From positions 1 through 42,635 of the forward strand of contig JARLHA010000050.1 in NCBI GenBank assembly GCA_031292485.1: DNA of 42,635 bases. Direction: 5' to 3'. Positions 15,397 through 23,827 of the stretch are shown piece by piece. Made by a program: the position numbers and the translations under genes. Origin of the DNA: Mucilaginibacter sp. (GTDB lineage Bacteria; Bacteroidota; Bacteroidia; Sphingobacteriales; Sphingobacteriaceae). A model generated the notes under the pieces. That model had not been told where the DNA came from. It saw nothing but the letters and a program-made list of their open reading frames with translations, and made no database searches. Numbering within the stretch: position 1 is the stretch's first letter; every line of letters starts with the position of its first letter.

Positions 15397-15810
15397 TCAG
15401 TGATGTACTTTTTCTGATTCAATTGGCGCCATGCCGTTTTTTACGCGGAAATCGTTAATAGCGGCTTTAATAGCATCCTCAGCCAAAACCGAGCAATGTA
15501 TTTTTACAGGCGGAAGGGCCAGTTCTTCAACAATATCCATGTTGTCGATCTTCATGGCATCGTCGATGCTTTTGCCTTTCAACCATTCTGTTGCTAATGA
15601 CGATGAAGCAATTGCTGATCCGCAGCCAAATGTTTTAAATTTAGCGTCGGTGATCACATTGTCTTCACCTACCTCAATCTGCAGGCGCATCACGTCGCCG
15701 CATTCAGGTGCACCCACCAGGCCGGTACCAACTTTGTGGCTGCTTTTATCCAAAGTGCCCACGTTGCGCGGATTGGTGTAGTGATCGATTACTTTATCTG
15801 AATATGCCAT
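15397..15810 (-). CDS. iscU: Fe-S cluster scaffold protein IscU
   Basis: The scaffold on which [2Fe-2S] clusters are built with sulfur from IscS. The ligands are all present: Cys37 with Asp39 (PECGDV), Cys63 (FGCGSA) and Cys106 (KIHCSVLAED). LPPVK at 99-103 is the site recognised by the HscA chaperone in other bacteria, although no hscA is in view. The length of 137 residues is standard. It lies between iscS and iscA on the minus strand; the 98-nt gap from iscS contains a GCACATCTGCACATCCGC-type repeat (15866-15905). Confidence 0.97.
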   Translation of the reverse strand: MAYSDKVIDHYTNPRNVGTLDKSSHKVGTGLVGAPECGDVMRLQIEVGEDNVITDAKFKTFGCGSAIASSSLATEWLKGKSIDDAMKIDNMDIVEELALPPVKIHCSVLAEDAIKAAINDFRVKNGMAPIESEKVHH

Positions 15811-15908
15811 ATCTTTATTAATTAATGATTTAGTGAGTTATTGAATTAGTGAGTTAAACAAGCTTTTATGCATCTGCACATCTGCACATCCGCATATCTG
15901 CACGTTAA

Positions 15909-17120
15909 TTAATGTTCTGCCCACTCTATTTTGCTCAGGTCGACACCTTCTTTAAACATTTCCCAAAGTGGTGAAAGTTCGCGAAGGTGGTTAACCGATT
16001 TTTTGGTTACTTCGATGGCGTAATCTACTTCCTCTTCGGTCGTAAAACGGCCAAGTCCGAAACGTATAGATGAATGCGCGAGGTCGTCAGACAGGCCCAA
16101 ACTTTTTAATACGTAGGATGGTTCCAGGGAAGCCGAGGTGCAAGCAGAACCGGATGATACCGCCAGATCCTTCATTGCCATCATCAAACCTTCCCCTTCA
16201 ACATATTTGAAGGAGATATTGGCTACGTGCGGCAAACGATGTTCAACGTTTCCGTTTACATAGCTTTCTTCCAATTCCAATAAGGAAGTCTGCAATTTAT
16301 CGCGCAGGGCGGATAAGCGTTTTGCTTCGCTTTCCATTTCCTGTCCGCATAATTCACAGGCTTTACCTAAACCCACAATACCCGGAACGTTTAAGGTGCC
16401 AGAACGCATGCCGCGTTCGTGACCACCGCCATCCATTTGTGCGGTAACTTTAACCCTTGGGCCTTTGCGGCGAACATACAGTGCACCAACACCTTTAGGT
16501 CCGTATATTTTATGTGCCGACAGTGCCAGCAGGTCGATTCCGTCGGTATTTACATTAACCGGGATCTTGCCAACTGCCTGTACCGCATCAGTCATAAACA
16601 ATGCGCCATGCTTGTGTGCAATAGCCGAAATTTCTTTTATAGGCTGAATTACGCCGATCTCGTTGTTGCCATACATCACCGAAACCAAAATAGTTTCGGG
16701 GGTCATGCTTTGCTCAAGCAGTTCGAGGTCAACCAGGCCGTCTTCTTTAACAGGCAGGTAAGTTACCTTTCCGCCCAATTTCTCCACATGTTTGCAGGCA
16801 TCAAGTACTGCTTTATGCTCGGTAACGGTAGTAACAATATGGTTACCTTTTTCTTTATACATTTCAAACACGCCTTTAATAGCCAGGTTGTCTGATTCTG
16901 TAGCGCCTGAAGTAAAGATGATCTCTTTTTCGCTTGCGCCAATCAGTTTTGCCACCTGTTCGCGGGCATAATCAACACCTTCTTCAGCTACCCAGCCAAA
17001 CGGATGGTTACGGCTTGCTGCGTTGCCAAACTTTGTGGTAAAATAAGGCAGCATAGCTTCCAAAACCCTGGGATCCATGGGTGTAGTGGCGTTATTGTCT
17101 AAATATATCGGGAGGTTCAT
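15909..17120 (-). CDS. iscS: Cysteine desulfurase IscS
   Basis: This PLP enzyme removes sulfur from cysteine as a persulfide and feeds IscU and tRNA thiolation. The Schiff-base lysine is Lys204 (SAHKIYGPKG), preceded by the PLP-binding His in VTEHKAVLD. The persulfide cysteine is Cys327 on the mobile loop SSGSACTSAS, and the loop is long as in group I (IscS/NifS) enzymes. The length of 403 residues is normal. It is the first gene of iscSUA; an exact TACTTTTG box (17144-17151) lies 23 nt before the ATG. No IscR-type regulator is adjacent; the Rrf2 protein at 23.8 kb is of a different type. Confidence 0.97.
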   Translation of the reverse strand: MNLPIYLDNNATTPMDPRVLEAMLPYFTTKFGNAASRNHPFGWVAEEGVDYAREQVAKLIGASEKEIIFTSGATESDNLAIKGVFEMYKEKGNHIVTTVTEHKAVLDACKHVEKLGGKVTYLPVKEDGLVDLELLEQSMTPETILVSVMYGNNEIGVIQPIKEISAIAHKHGALFMTDAVQAVGKIPVNVNTDGIDLLALSAHKIYGPKGVGALYVRRKGPRVKVTAQMDGGGHERGMRSGTLNVPGIVGLGKACELCGQEMESEAKRLSALRDKLQTSLLELEESYVNGNVEHRLPHVANISFKYVEGEGLMMAMKDLAVSSGSACTSASLEPSYVLKSLGLSDDLAHSSIRFGLGRFTTEEEVDYAIEVTKKSVNHLRELSPLWEMFKEGVDLSKIEWAEH

Positions 17121-17225
17121 AATGCTTTAAATACTTAACAATACAAAAGTAAATAAAGTTTATTTAAAATCATTAAAAATAAGGAGAAATTGACTTAAGC
17201 CGCCAATAATTTACAATATTTGGAC

Positions 17226-17627
17226 ATGAACAAGATAGAGCACATCGGCATTGCGGTGAACGATTTAAGCGCGGCAGGCAGTTTGTACGAAAAATTATTG
17301 AATACAACTATCTATAAAACAGAGGATGTGTTGTCTGAATCCGTTAAAACAGCCTTTTTACAATCCGGGCCAAATAAAATAGAGTTATTGGAAGCTTCGG
17401 ATGAGAATAGCCCGATAGCCAAATTCATCGCCAAAAAAGGGGAGGGGATCCATCATATCGCTTTTGAAGTGGATGATATAAAAGCTGAAATGGCAAGGTT
17501 GAAAAGCGAGGGTTTTATTTTGTTGAATGATGAGCCGAAACGCGGTGCGGATAATAAATGGGTTTGTTTTGTGCATCCGAAGAGTGCGGGAGGGGTGCTG
17601 GTGGAGTTGTGCCAGGAGATTAGTTAG
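17226..17627 (+). CDS. mce: Methylmalonyl-CoA epimerase (glyoxalase/VOC fold)
   Basis: The enzyme interconverts the R and S forms of methylmalonyl-CoA between propionyl-CoA carboxylase and the mutase. Two beta-alpha-beta-beta-beta VOC units are visible. Metal ligands of the family fit HIGIAVNDL near the start, GIHHIAFEVDD in the middle and the Glu of VLVELCQ at the end. The length of 133 residues is typical. The longest frame begins at a TTG two codons upstream, but the ATG at 17226 gives the standard MNKIEHIGIAV. A near-match box AATATTTG ends 3 nt before it. No mutase gene is adjacent. The VOC fold is secure; the exact substrate is by family resemblance. Confidence 0.88.
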   Translation: MNKIEHIGIAVNDLSAAGSLYEKLLNTTIYKTEDVLSESVKTAFLQSGPNKIELLEASDENSPIAKFIAKKGEGIHHIAFEVDDIKAEMARLKSEGFILLNDEPKRGADNKWVCFVHPKSAGGVLVELCQEIS

Positions 17628-17680
17628 CAGTTTAAAGTTTGCAGTGAGCAGTTTTTATTAAAGAGAACTTTAGTCAAAAT

Positions 17681-18217
17681 ATGAAGCGTATGAAATACAG
17701 TTGTTTTTTAGTTTTTATATGCCTGTTGGCGATAAACAACGGCTGCATTCATCATGAGCATAAAGACGTCGAATTAGCGTCCTGGAGTACGTTGACTATT
17801 GAATCAGAAGAAAGTACAGAGGTCAACATTAATAATTATGATGATACTTCGACTGTTATAGTTTATCACGTGGGGTCTTTTTTTTCTCCAAGACCTAAAA
17901 AGTCCCAAAAAATAAAAATTGACACAACCAAAATCTATTTCACCCCGGCTCAAAAGGACACGATTTTTAACTTATCTAAAGATATTATATCAAACCCCAT
18001 TAAATTAAAAGGCGGCTGCACAGAATACGTAGGTGACCTTAAAGTCGTTATTGATTATGGGGTATTTAAAGAACGCGCACCCGGGTCCCTTCAGCAATCA
18101 ATTGAATATTCAGGAGTTTGTAATTGGAACACGCTATCGGTTAATACAATAAAACTACACGGTATTCTCAAAAGAAAAATGAAAAATATCTATCTTGGAG
18201 AGCATGATCCAATATAA
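17681..18217 (+). CDS. Putative secreted protein or lipoprotein of unknown function
   Basis: A 178-residue product with a short charged N-terminus, a hydrophobic core (CFLVFICLLAI) and a possible but loose lipobox ending at Cys22 (INNGC). The rest is polar, with a C(54 residues apart)C pair (GGCTEYVG and YSGVCNW) that could form a disulfide outside the cytoplasm. I recognise no family. It has no operon partner: it follows mce by 53 nt and is followed by a 426-nt gap. A surface or periplasmic location is inferred from the signal-like N-terminus only. Confidence 0.65.
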   Translation: MKRMKYSCFLVFICLLAINNGCIHHEHKDVELASWSTLTIESEESTEVNINNYDDTSTVIVYHVGSFFSPRPKKSQKIKIDTTKIYFTPAQKDTIFNLSKDIISNPIKLKGGCTEYVGDLKVVIDYGVFKERAPGSLQQSIEYSGVCNWNTLSVNTIKLHGILKRKMKNIYLGEHDPI

Positions 18218-18584
18218 GGAAATTTGCATTAGCGATAGCAGCGGATACCGGCCAATGTGGCTAAGGCTTGTGCAGTATGAGCGGATAGCGCGGCCCGCTT
18301 CTATCAGCGGGAATGCCCAAATTCACAATCAACAAAATCAAAATTCGCGAAGGGTAGCCACTAACGTGGCAAAAAAATCTTCTTTATTTACATGCTACAA
18401 AGCGGTAGCCCCTCTGGGGCATTGACTTGGCAATGGCCTTTAAACACCAGGATGTTCATGCTAAAGAAATTGGTTTCAGATCAAATTGTTTTTCTTTAAA
18501 TGGAAATTCAACTGAGTTTAAATTGCTGATTATCAAAGTGAAAAAACGATGAACGATGAACCATGATCCATGAACTAAAAAAAC
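18218..18584. repeat. Intergenic region with three repeat-like hairpins and no gene
   Basis: The region carries three short perfect hairpins: CCCGCT/AGCGGG (18294-18311), GCCAC/GTGGC (18357-18370) and GCCCC/GGGGC (18408-18420). Words such as GCGGTAGCCCCTCTGGGGC are typical of dispersed Bacteroidota intergenic repeats. A 76-codon open frame (18195-18425) runs through the hairpins but has no coding character. The right part (18545-18580) is a GATGAACCATGATCCATGAA-like simple tract. Confidence 0.55.
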
Positions 18585-18615
18585 TTGCAGAAATATAAAA
18601 TAAGTGATACATTTG
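18585..18615 (+). promoter_or_regulatory. Promoter of rpmE2
   Basis: TTG at 18585-18587, a 20-nt spacer and an exact TACATTTG at 18608-18615. This is the best-formed housekeeping promoter in the window, as expected for a ribosomal protein. It predicts a leader of about 22 nt. Confidence 0.8.
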
Positions 18616-18643
18616 CACCTCTTTTATAAGAAGTAATAATACA

Positions 18644-18892
18644 ATGAAAAAAGATCTGCACCCTTCAAATTATAGATTAGTTGTTTTTAAAGATATGTCA
18701 AATGACTATTCTTTCATCACTAAATCATGCATCGACTCACGCGAATCAGTGAAGTGGGAAGATGGTAACGAATATCCATTGATTAAATTGGAAATTTCGC
18801 ATACTTCGCACCCTTTTTATACCGGTAAAATGAAACTGGTTGACACTGCAGGGCGTATCGATAAATTCCGCACCCGTTACAACAAAAAATAA
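18644..18892 (+). CDS. rpmE2: 50S ribosomal protein L31, type B
   Basis: An 82-residue L31 of the zinc-free (C-minus) type: the N-terminus MKKDLHPSNYRLVVF is typical, and the CxxC zinc ligands of the classical L31 are absent. The middle (SRESVKWEDGNEYPLIKLEISHTSHPFYTG in outline) and the end RFRTRY-like RTRYNKK match the family. In many bacteria the type B copy is derepressed by zinc starvation, but here no Zur-like operator is seen and it is probably the main L31. It has its own promoter and terminator. Confidence 0.96.
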   Translation: MKKDLHPSNYRLVVFKDMSNDYSFITKSCIDSRESVKWEDGNEYPLIKLEISHTSHPFYTGKMKLVDTAGRIDKFRTRYNKK

Positions 18893-18917
18893 CATTTTGT
18901 TTATTTAAAATATTTGT

Positions 18918-18950
18918 AAGTCTTCCGCCCTATGGCGGAGGACTTTTTTT
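18918..18950 (+). terminator. Rho-independent terminator of rpmE2
   Basis: A 12-bp stem (AAGTCTTCCGCC with GGCGGAGGACTT, one G-T pair), loop CTAT and a run of T. It ends immediately before the -7 box of the next gene. Confidence 0.9.
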
Positions 18951-18961
18951 ATTTTTGCGCC

Positions 18962-20146
18962 ATGGCAATTATCCTTTTTGACGATAACGCACACCAAACA
19001 CTACGGCCTTTAACATTTACCCGCCCGGTTGCCGACCTACGGATCGGAATTTTAACCATTGCCGAAAAGTGGGCCAAATATTTTAGTTTGGATTACTCCT
19101 GGCATACGCAAACCTGGTTGCAGGGCAAGTTTCCTATGCGTGTTGAAGACCGGAACTTGTTTATCAATGGCTCTATTTGCCCTGATGAGGCATTGATAGC
19201 AGCAATCAAAACTTTGCATGGCAACGAAGCCTTAAAATACGGCGGTAAATTGGTGGCCGTTAAGTTAAATGAGACCGATGCCCTTGCTTTTGATCCCCAG
19301 GGCGAATTTGACCGTACTGTCGAACTAAAGCACCAGCCTGTTGTTATTAACTACCCCGAGGATATTTTTAGGAACAACGATACCGAGCTGCGCAAGGATT
19401 TTAAACTGCTTACCAAAGGCCGCAACAGCGCCAAAATAAGTTCGACCAATACCATCATCGGCGCCGATTTTTTTGCTGAAGAAGGCGCCATTGCCGAATG
19501 TTCGACCTTTAATACTACCAACGGACCTATTTACCTGGCTGCCAATACCGAAGTTTGGGAAGGTACCCATATTCGTGGGGCCTTTGCTATTTGCGAACAT
19601 TCGCAGGTGAAGATGGGCGCCAAAATTTATGGCGCTACTACCGTTGGGCCCTATTGCAGGGTTGGGGGTGAAATAAATAACGCCGTCATCTGGGGTTACT
19701 CCTCCAAAGGGCACGAAGGTTACCTGGGCAATGCAGTGGTTGGCGAATGGTGCAATATCGGCGCCGACTCCAATAACTCCAACTTGAAAAATAATTACGA
19801 CGAAGTAAAACTGTGGGATTATACCAGTCAGCGTTTCCGTAAAACAGGTTTACAGTTTTGTGGGTTAATTCTTGCCGATCATTCCAAATGCGCTATTAAT
19901 ACCATGTTTAATACGGGGACGGTAGTAGGAGTGAGCGCCAATATTTTTGGAGCTGGTTTTCCAAGGAATTTTGTGCCTGATTTTTCGTGGGGCGGCGCGC
20001 AGGGTTACGAGGTTTATTCAATAAAAAAGATGTTCGATACTGCCGAAAAGGTTTTTGCCCGCCGAGATCATCGTGATTTTGACGAAAACGAAAAAGAGAT
20101 TTTGTGCAAGGTATTCGAGATGACACAGGAGTTTCGGAGATTTTAA
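18962..20146 (+). CDS. GlmU-like putative sugar nucleotidyltransferase / left-handed beta-helix protein
   Basis: A 394-residue protein of the alternative bacterial GlmU-like family found in Bacteroidota. The N-terminus (MAIILFDDNAHQTLRPLTFTRPVADLR) resembles a degenerate nucleotidyltransferase start with the LxPLTxTRP feature but without the canonical GxGTRM loop. Residues ~165-350 contain hexapeptide repeats (NTIIGADFFAEEGA, then VKMGAKIYGATTVGPYCRVGG) that form a left-handed beta-helix as in acyltransferases. True GlmU makes UDP-GlcNAc; whether this protein does so is not shown. The longest frame starts 10 codons upstream inside the rpmE2 terminator, so the ATG at 18962 is chosen. A TATTTTTG box ends 4 nt before it. 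It may be read together with tpiA. Confidence 0.88.
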   Translation: MAIILFDDNAHQTLRPLTFTRPVADLRIGILTIAEKWAKYFSLDYSWHTQTWLQGKFPMRVEDRNLFINGSICPDEALIAAIKTLHGNEALKYGGKLVAVKLNETDALAFDPQGEFDRTVELKHQPVVINYPEDIFRNNDTELRKDFKLLTKGRNSAKISSTNTIIGADFFAEEGAIAECSTFNTTNGPIYLAANTEVWEGTHIRGAFAICEHSQVKMGAKIYGATTVGPYCRVGGEINNAVIWGYSSKGHEGYLGNAVVGEWCNIGADSNNSNLKNNYDEVKLWDYTSQRFRKTGLQFCGLILADHSKCAINTMFNTGTVVGVSANIFGAGFPRNFVPDFSWGGAQGYEVYSIKKMFDTAEKVFARRDHRDFDENEKEILCKVFEMTQEFRRF

Positions 20147-20154
20147 GGGAACGT

Positions 20155-20178
20155 AGAGACGCAATACTTTGCGTCTCT
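20155..20178. repeat. AGAGACGCAA hairpin repeat, copy 3
   Basis: Perfect 10-bp arms with loop TACT, identical to the copy at 8060. It is 8 nt past the stop of the GlmU-like gene. Confidence 0.85.
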
Positions 20179-20221
20179 GAACGAATAATAGAATTTAGAA
20201 GGATATTACAATGTTAAAGCC

Positions 20222-20245
20222 AGAGACGCAAAGTATTGCGTCTCT
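20222..20245. repeat. AGAGACGCAA hairpin repeat, copy 4, inverted
   Basis: Perfect 10-bp arms with loop AGTA, the complement of TACT, so it faces copy 3 as an inverted pair 43 nt apart. It lies in the tpiA leader. Confidence 0.85.
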
Positions 20246-20279
20246 ACAGAAAATAAAAAACAATCAACCAAACATTAAA

Positions 20280-21044
20280 ATGAGAAAAAAAATTGTTGCC
20301 GGAAACTGGAAAATGAACCTTGATTATAACGAAGGTTTAGGCTTATTTTCAGAAGTGATCAATATGGTAAGGGATGAAATTACAGGGAACCAGCAGGCGG
20401 TGGTTTGCAGCCCGTTTATTCATCTGCACAGCCTTGCTCAACTGGCAAAAGGTTATACTAAAGTTTCGGTAGGTGCGCAAAACGCTCACCAGGCTGAATC
20501 AGGCGCTTATACCGGCGAGATTTCTGCAAAAATGATCAAATCCGTTGGCGCTGAATATGTGATCCTCGGTCACTCGGAACGCCGTCAGTATTTTGGCGAA
20601 GACAACGCTTTACTGGCTAAAAAAACCGATACCGCTTTAAAAAACGGGTTGAAACCAATTTTCTGTATTGGTGAAACTTTGCAGGAGCGTGAAGCCAACC
20701 AGCATTTTGATATTATTAAAAGCCAGCTGGTTGAGGGTGTGTTTCATTTGAATGAGGCACAATTTAACCTGTTGGTTATTGCGTACGAACCAGTTTGGGC
20801 AATTGGAACAGGTGTAACAGCATCATCTGACCAGGCGCAGGAGATTCATGCATTTATCCGTAAAGAGATTGCTGCAAAATACGGTCAGCAGGTGGCTGAC
20901 GATACTACGATTTTATATGGTGGCAGCTGTAACCCTAAAAATGCCCCTGAACTTTTTGCCTGTGCTGATATTGACGGCGGGTTAATTGGCGGCGCTTCGC
21001 TTAAATCACGCGACTTTGTTGATATCGTGAAGGTTTTTAATTAA
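20280..21044 (+). CDS. tpiA: Triosephosphate isomerase
   Basis: A glycolytic enzyme that interconverts dihydroxyacetone phosphate and glyceraldehyde 3-phosphate. The catalytic residues are visible: Lys11 (AGNWKMN), His in LGHSERR, Glu in AYEPVWAIGTG and the phosphate-binding GGS of YGGSCNPKNA. The length of 254 residues is standard. The frame is open 23 codons upstream through a hairpin repeat, but the ATG at 20280 (MRKKIVAGNW) is the family start. Two membrane-protein genes and prmA follow closely (gaps 14, 65 and 24 nt), suggesting one transcript. Confidence 0.97.
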   Translation: MRKKIVAGNWKMNLDYNEGLGLFSEVINMVRDEITGNQQAVVCSPFIHLHSLAQLAKGYTKVSVGAQNAHQAESGAYTGEISAKMIKSVGAEYVILGHSERRQYFGEDNALLAKKTDTALKNGLKPIFCIGETLQEREANQHFDIIKSQLVEGVFHLNEAQFNLLVIAYEPVWAIGTGVTASSDQAQEIHAFIRKEIAAKYGQQVADDTTILYGGSCNPKNAPELFACADIDGGLIGGASLKSRDFVDIVKVFN

Positions 21045-21058
21045 GATCCGATTGAGGT

Positions 21059-21568
21059 ATGGGCATTCAGCAGGCAAAACAGAGCCGTGGTAAACGGGCC
21101 GCAAAAATATTTTTGCCTGTTTTAATAGCGCTGAATGTGCCATTGCTTTGCATTCAGATTGATTCACTGTTAAACCCTATCGACCTGTCAAAAGCAGGTA
21201 AATGGGCGATGTCCGGTTCGAAGGTTTTTGATTATATCATTGTTCCGGTGGTGCTGGTGATCCTTTTTATAGTGCAATGGTTGGTATTTGTGCCGATGTG
21301 GAACAGGTTTTTGAGGTTCCGCCGGGTGCTTTTATCCTCATTGTTTATAGGTATCCTTATTTCAGTGCTTATTGGGGCCGGGCTGGGCTATTCAATCTGG
21401 TCAAATCAACTGGGGCCAAGCATCAATCAATCTAATACATATGAATTAGTTAACTTAAGTTTGTTGATGAGCAGCTTTATTGTGACATACTGTATTTTAA
21501 ATATTATGATGCTATATTTTTTAGACAGATCGCATATAGGACGCTTAAAATCTCAGAAAGCCAGTTAA
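21059..21568 (+). CDS. Four-helix membrane protein of unknown function, paralogue 1
   Basis: A 169-residue protein with a basic N-terminus (KQSRGKRAAK) and four predicted membrane helices (about 17-37, 58-80, 88-111, 132-155). Between helices it carries VFVPMWNRF and GYSIWSN, which recur as IVIPIWNSV and SYPIWDK at matching places in the next gene. I do not recognise the family. It begins 14 nt after tpiA and so is probably co-transcribed. Confidence 0.75.
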   Translation: MGIQQAKQSRGKRAAKIFLPVLIALNVPLLCIQIDSLLNPIDLSKAGKWAMSGSKVFDYIIVPVVLVILFIVQWLVFVPMWNRFLRFRRVLLSSLFIGILISVLIGAGLGYSIWSNQLGPSINQSNTYELVNLSLLMSSFIVTYCILNIMMLYFLDRSHIGRLKSQKAS

Positions 21569-21633
21569 TTTGATCATGCAATTTTACCTTTGATTGAGTC
21601 ATCAGTTGAAAAAAATTGCATTAGCTACATAAA

Positions 21634-22056
21634 ATGAAGAAGCTTTTAAAAGTTATGTTGCCGCCTTTTATAGGGTTTTTCCTTTATTTTATTGCTATAC
21701 GGTATAGTTCTCATTATTTTAATCTGACGATCGGCCAGATAGGTACCGGTACACTGGAAGGTTTTATGGCTTATTACCGGTATGCACTCCCTTTACTATT
21801 TGTGGTGGCGGTATTAACGCAATTATTGATAGTTATACCTATCTGGAACAGCGTCTTGCTTAAGCCGGCCTCAGCCAGGCTTTGGGCTATATTTTCCTTT
21901 GTTTTTGTTTGTTTAATAATGGCCGCTGCAATAAGTTACCCTATTTGGGATAAAGCAACCGGTGTCCATCATCTACTAATGGTTTTTTTATTCATGTCGG
22001 CAGTTCAACTTGTTTATTGGACGATTAATTTTATTACGCTGATCATCATTGAATAA
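21634..22056 (+). CDS. Four-helix membrane protein of unknown function, paralogue 2
   Basis: A 140-residue protein with four predicted membrane helices and the same helix spacing and P-I/M-WN and Y-P/S-IW motifs as the preceding gene, so the two are tandem paralogues. It lacks the basic N-terminus of paralogue 1. A TACCTTTG box at 21585-21592 lies upstream but without a good -33 element. It is followed by prmA after 24 nt. Confidence 0.75.
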   Translation: MKKLLKVMLPPFIGFFLYFIAIRYSSHYFNLTIGQIGTGTLEGFMAYYRYALPLLFVVAVLTQLLIVIPIWNSVLLKPASARLWAIFSFVFVCLIMAAAISYPIWDKATGVHHLLMVFLFMSAVQLVYWTINFITLIIIE

Positions 22057-22080
22057 AAACCTTTCTAAAATCCAACCCCC

Positions 22081-22917
22081 ATGAATTATTACGAATTGCT
22101 TTTTACCACCATAACCACCGAAGATTACCAGCAGGATCTGCTCATTAATGCTTTGGGCGAGATAGGGTTTGACACTTTTGAGGAAGTTGACTTTGGCTTT
22201 AAAGCGTATATCCCGACAGCTGATTTTGACCGGGAAAAACTGGACGAACAGCTGGCCATTTACAAAGAGATGTTCTGCTTTAGTTATGAAATAACACTAA
22301 TCCCGCAAAAAAACTGGAACGAGGTATGGGAGAGCAACTTTGAGCCGATTGCTATTGGTGAACAGATTTTTGTGAGGGCGACTTTTCATCAGCCACGACC
22401 TGAATTTCCTTATGAAATTGTGATTGATCCAAAGATGGCTTTTGGTACCGGCCATCATCAAACCACTTCTATGATGCTGGAGTGGGTGCTCGAAACTGAC
22501 TACGCCGGTAAAAAAGTATTGGACATGGGATGTGGTACCGGGATTTTGGCTATTATGGCGGCTAAACTCGGTGCAGTGGAAATTACAGCCATTGATTATG
22601 ACCCGGTTTGTTACGACAGTACTATTGAAAATGCAAAATTTAACGGGATAAATAACATCACTGCGCTTTGCGGATCAAAAGAAGTAATCACGGGCGAGCA
22701 ATTTGATATCATTCTGGCCAATATAAACCGCAATATTTTGCTCGACCAGATGGAACGCTATGCAGAAGTTTTAAAGCCAGGCGGCGAAATATATTTCAGC
22801 GGGTTTTATGAAACTCCTGATCTTGATATTATTAAAGCCAAAGCAGGTAAACATGGACTAAAATATACCGGGCACAAAACCGACAAAGATTGGGTCGCGG
22901 CCAGGTTTGTGAGTTGA
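22081..22917 (+). CDS. prmA: Ribosomal protein L11 methyltransferase
   Basis: This SAM-dependent enzyme trimethylates lysines and the N-terminus of ribosomal protein L11. The N-terminal ~90 residues form the L11-recognition domain (YYELLFTTITTEDYQQDLL). The Rossmann fold follows with the SAM motif LDMGCGTGILAIMAAKLGA (~150-168), the acidic AIDYD strand end and the DIILANINRNILLD motif typical of PrmA. The length of 278 residues is normal. It is the last gene of the tpiA cluster. Confidence 0.95.
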   Translation: MNYYELLFTTITTEDYQQDLLINALGEIGFDTFEEVDFGFKAYIPTADFDREKLDEQLAIYKEMFCFSYEITLIPQKNWNEVWESNFEPIAIGEQIFVRATFHQPRPEFPYEIVIDPKMAFGTGHHQTTSMMLEWVLETDYAGKKVLDMGCGTGILAIMAAKLGAVEITAIDYDPVCYDSTIENAKFNGINNITALCGSKEVITGEQFDIILANINRNILLDQMERYAEVLKPGGEIYFSGFYETPDLDIIKAKAGKHGLKYTGHKTDKDWVAARFVS

Positions 22918-23133
22918 TAATGCAAAAGCCGGTTTCAAAAGAACAAAGGTAAAGGAATATGGTATTCTGCCATAGTGATCTTAGTGAGTTCCTTGTGCCC
23001 CTGGTGGTTAATTTTTTACCACTTAGAGCACAAAGAAAGCACAGGACACAAAGACCCGGTTTTCAAAAACAACCGGCTTCGATTAGTACAATATTACCTT
23101 CGAAACGGCAGCTTCGAGGCAGCAAAATTTGTT
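22918..23133. repeat. Intergenic repeat-rich spacer
   Basis: It contains a CACTTAGAGCACAAAGAAAG stretch and an ACAGGACACAAAG stretch. The same type (CACAAAGGGCACAGAG, ACACAAAGGCCACAAAG) occurs at 34960-34998. No coding character is seen. It separates convergent prmA and the NAD(P)-binding gene. Confidence 0.45.
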
Positions 23134-23775
23134 TTAATACCCCAGGGTAAAACGTTTTTTGATATAATGATTGTTTTCAATCTCATCAACAATGGCTACG
23201 GCCATGTCCTCAACGGATATTTCGCATTTCCCGGCAGCGTCGAAAACAGGCTCGTCAGTACCAAGACGGAACTTTGCGGTGCGCTCACCAGGGAGTAAAT
23301 AAATAGCGGGGCTTAAAAATGTCCAGTCTAAATCATTTTCATTGTACAGCATGTTTAAATAATCACGGGCTGCGGTAGCACCAGCCTTGTACTCAGCCGG
23401 AAACTGCGGGCCATCTACCAATTGGGCGCCATTAATCCTAAGGCTGCCTGCGCCTCCAACAACCAATAAACGTTTTACACCTGCTTTTTTCAAAGCCTGC
23501 CGGATAGATTCTGAACCTTTTATAAAGTCGTTGTAGATCTCCGGGTTTGTCCATCCTGGATTGTACGCGCTGATCACCGCGTTGCTGCCTTTAATCAGGG
23601 CGGCCAGATTTTCTGTATCAAAAATATCTGCCGCCACTATGGTCAAATTATCATTTTTAACGGCGATCTTGTCCGGGTTGCGGACAATGGCGGTTACCTG
23701 GTGCCCGCGGTTCAATAGTTCATCTAAAACCGGGGTTCCTACAAAGCCTGATGCTCCTATTAATACTACTTTCAT
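23134..23775 (-). CDS. NAD(P)-binding Rossmann-fold protein (YwnB/NmrA-like)
   Basis: A 213-residue atypical short-chain dehydrogenase. The dinucleotide loop GASGFVGTPVLDEL is at residues 8-21, followed by the Arg of VRNPDK that favours NADP, and VVAADIFD. GVKRLLVVGGAGSL sits where NmrA/YwnB relatives have a conserved glycine strand; there is no full YxxxK catalytic pair. The nearest named relative by eye is Bacillus YwnB. The Rrf2 regulator gene is just upstream on the same strand (52-nt gap), the same pairing as ywnA/ywnB. A predicted operator shared by both genes lies in that gap. Function: oxidoreductase or redox-state sensor, unproven. Confidence 0.87.
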   Translation of the reverse strand: MKVVLIGASGFVGTPVLDELLNRGHQVTAIVRNPDKIAVKNDNLTIVAADIFDTENLAALIKGSNAVISAYNPGWTNPEIYNDFIKGSESIRQALKKAGVKRLLVVGGAGSLRINGAQLVDGPQFPAEYKAGATAARDYLNMLYNENDLDWTFLSPAIYLLPGERTAKFRLGTDEPVFDAAGKCEISVEDMAVAIVDEIENNHYIKKRFTLGY

Positions 23776-23791
23776 GTTGGTTTTTGTTAAT

Positions 23792-23810
23792 TGTAATTAA
23801 ATATGTTACA
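23792..23810 (-). promoter_or_regulatory. Predicted Rrf2 operator upstream of the NAD(P)-binding gene
   Basis: TGTAAT, 7 nt, GTTACA. It has the same sequence and spacing as the operator upstream of the regulator gene (one arm mismatch). It lies 16 nt before the ATG at 23775. Confidence 0.65.
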
Positions 23811-23827
23811 GTTTTGTTTAAATTTTT

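Noticed and set aside
18195..18425. 76-codon open frame after the putative lipoprotein
   Set aside because: It spans three hairpin repeats, has no promoter or family likeness, and reads like repeat DNA.
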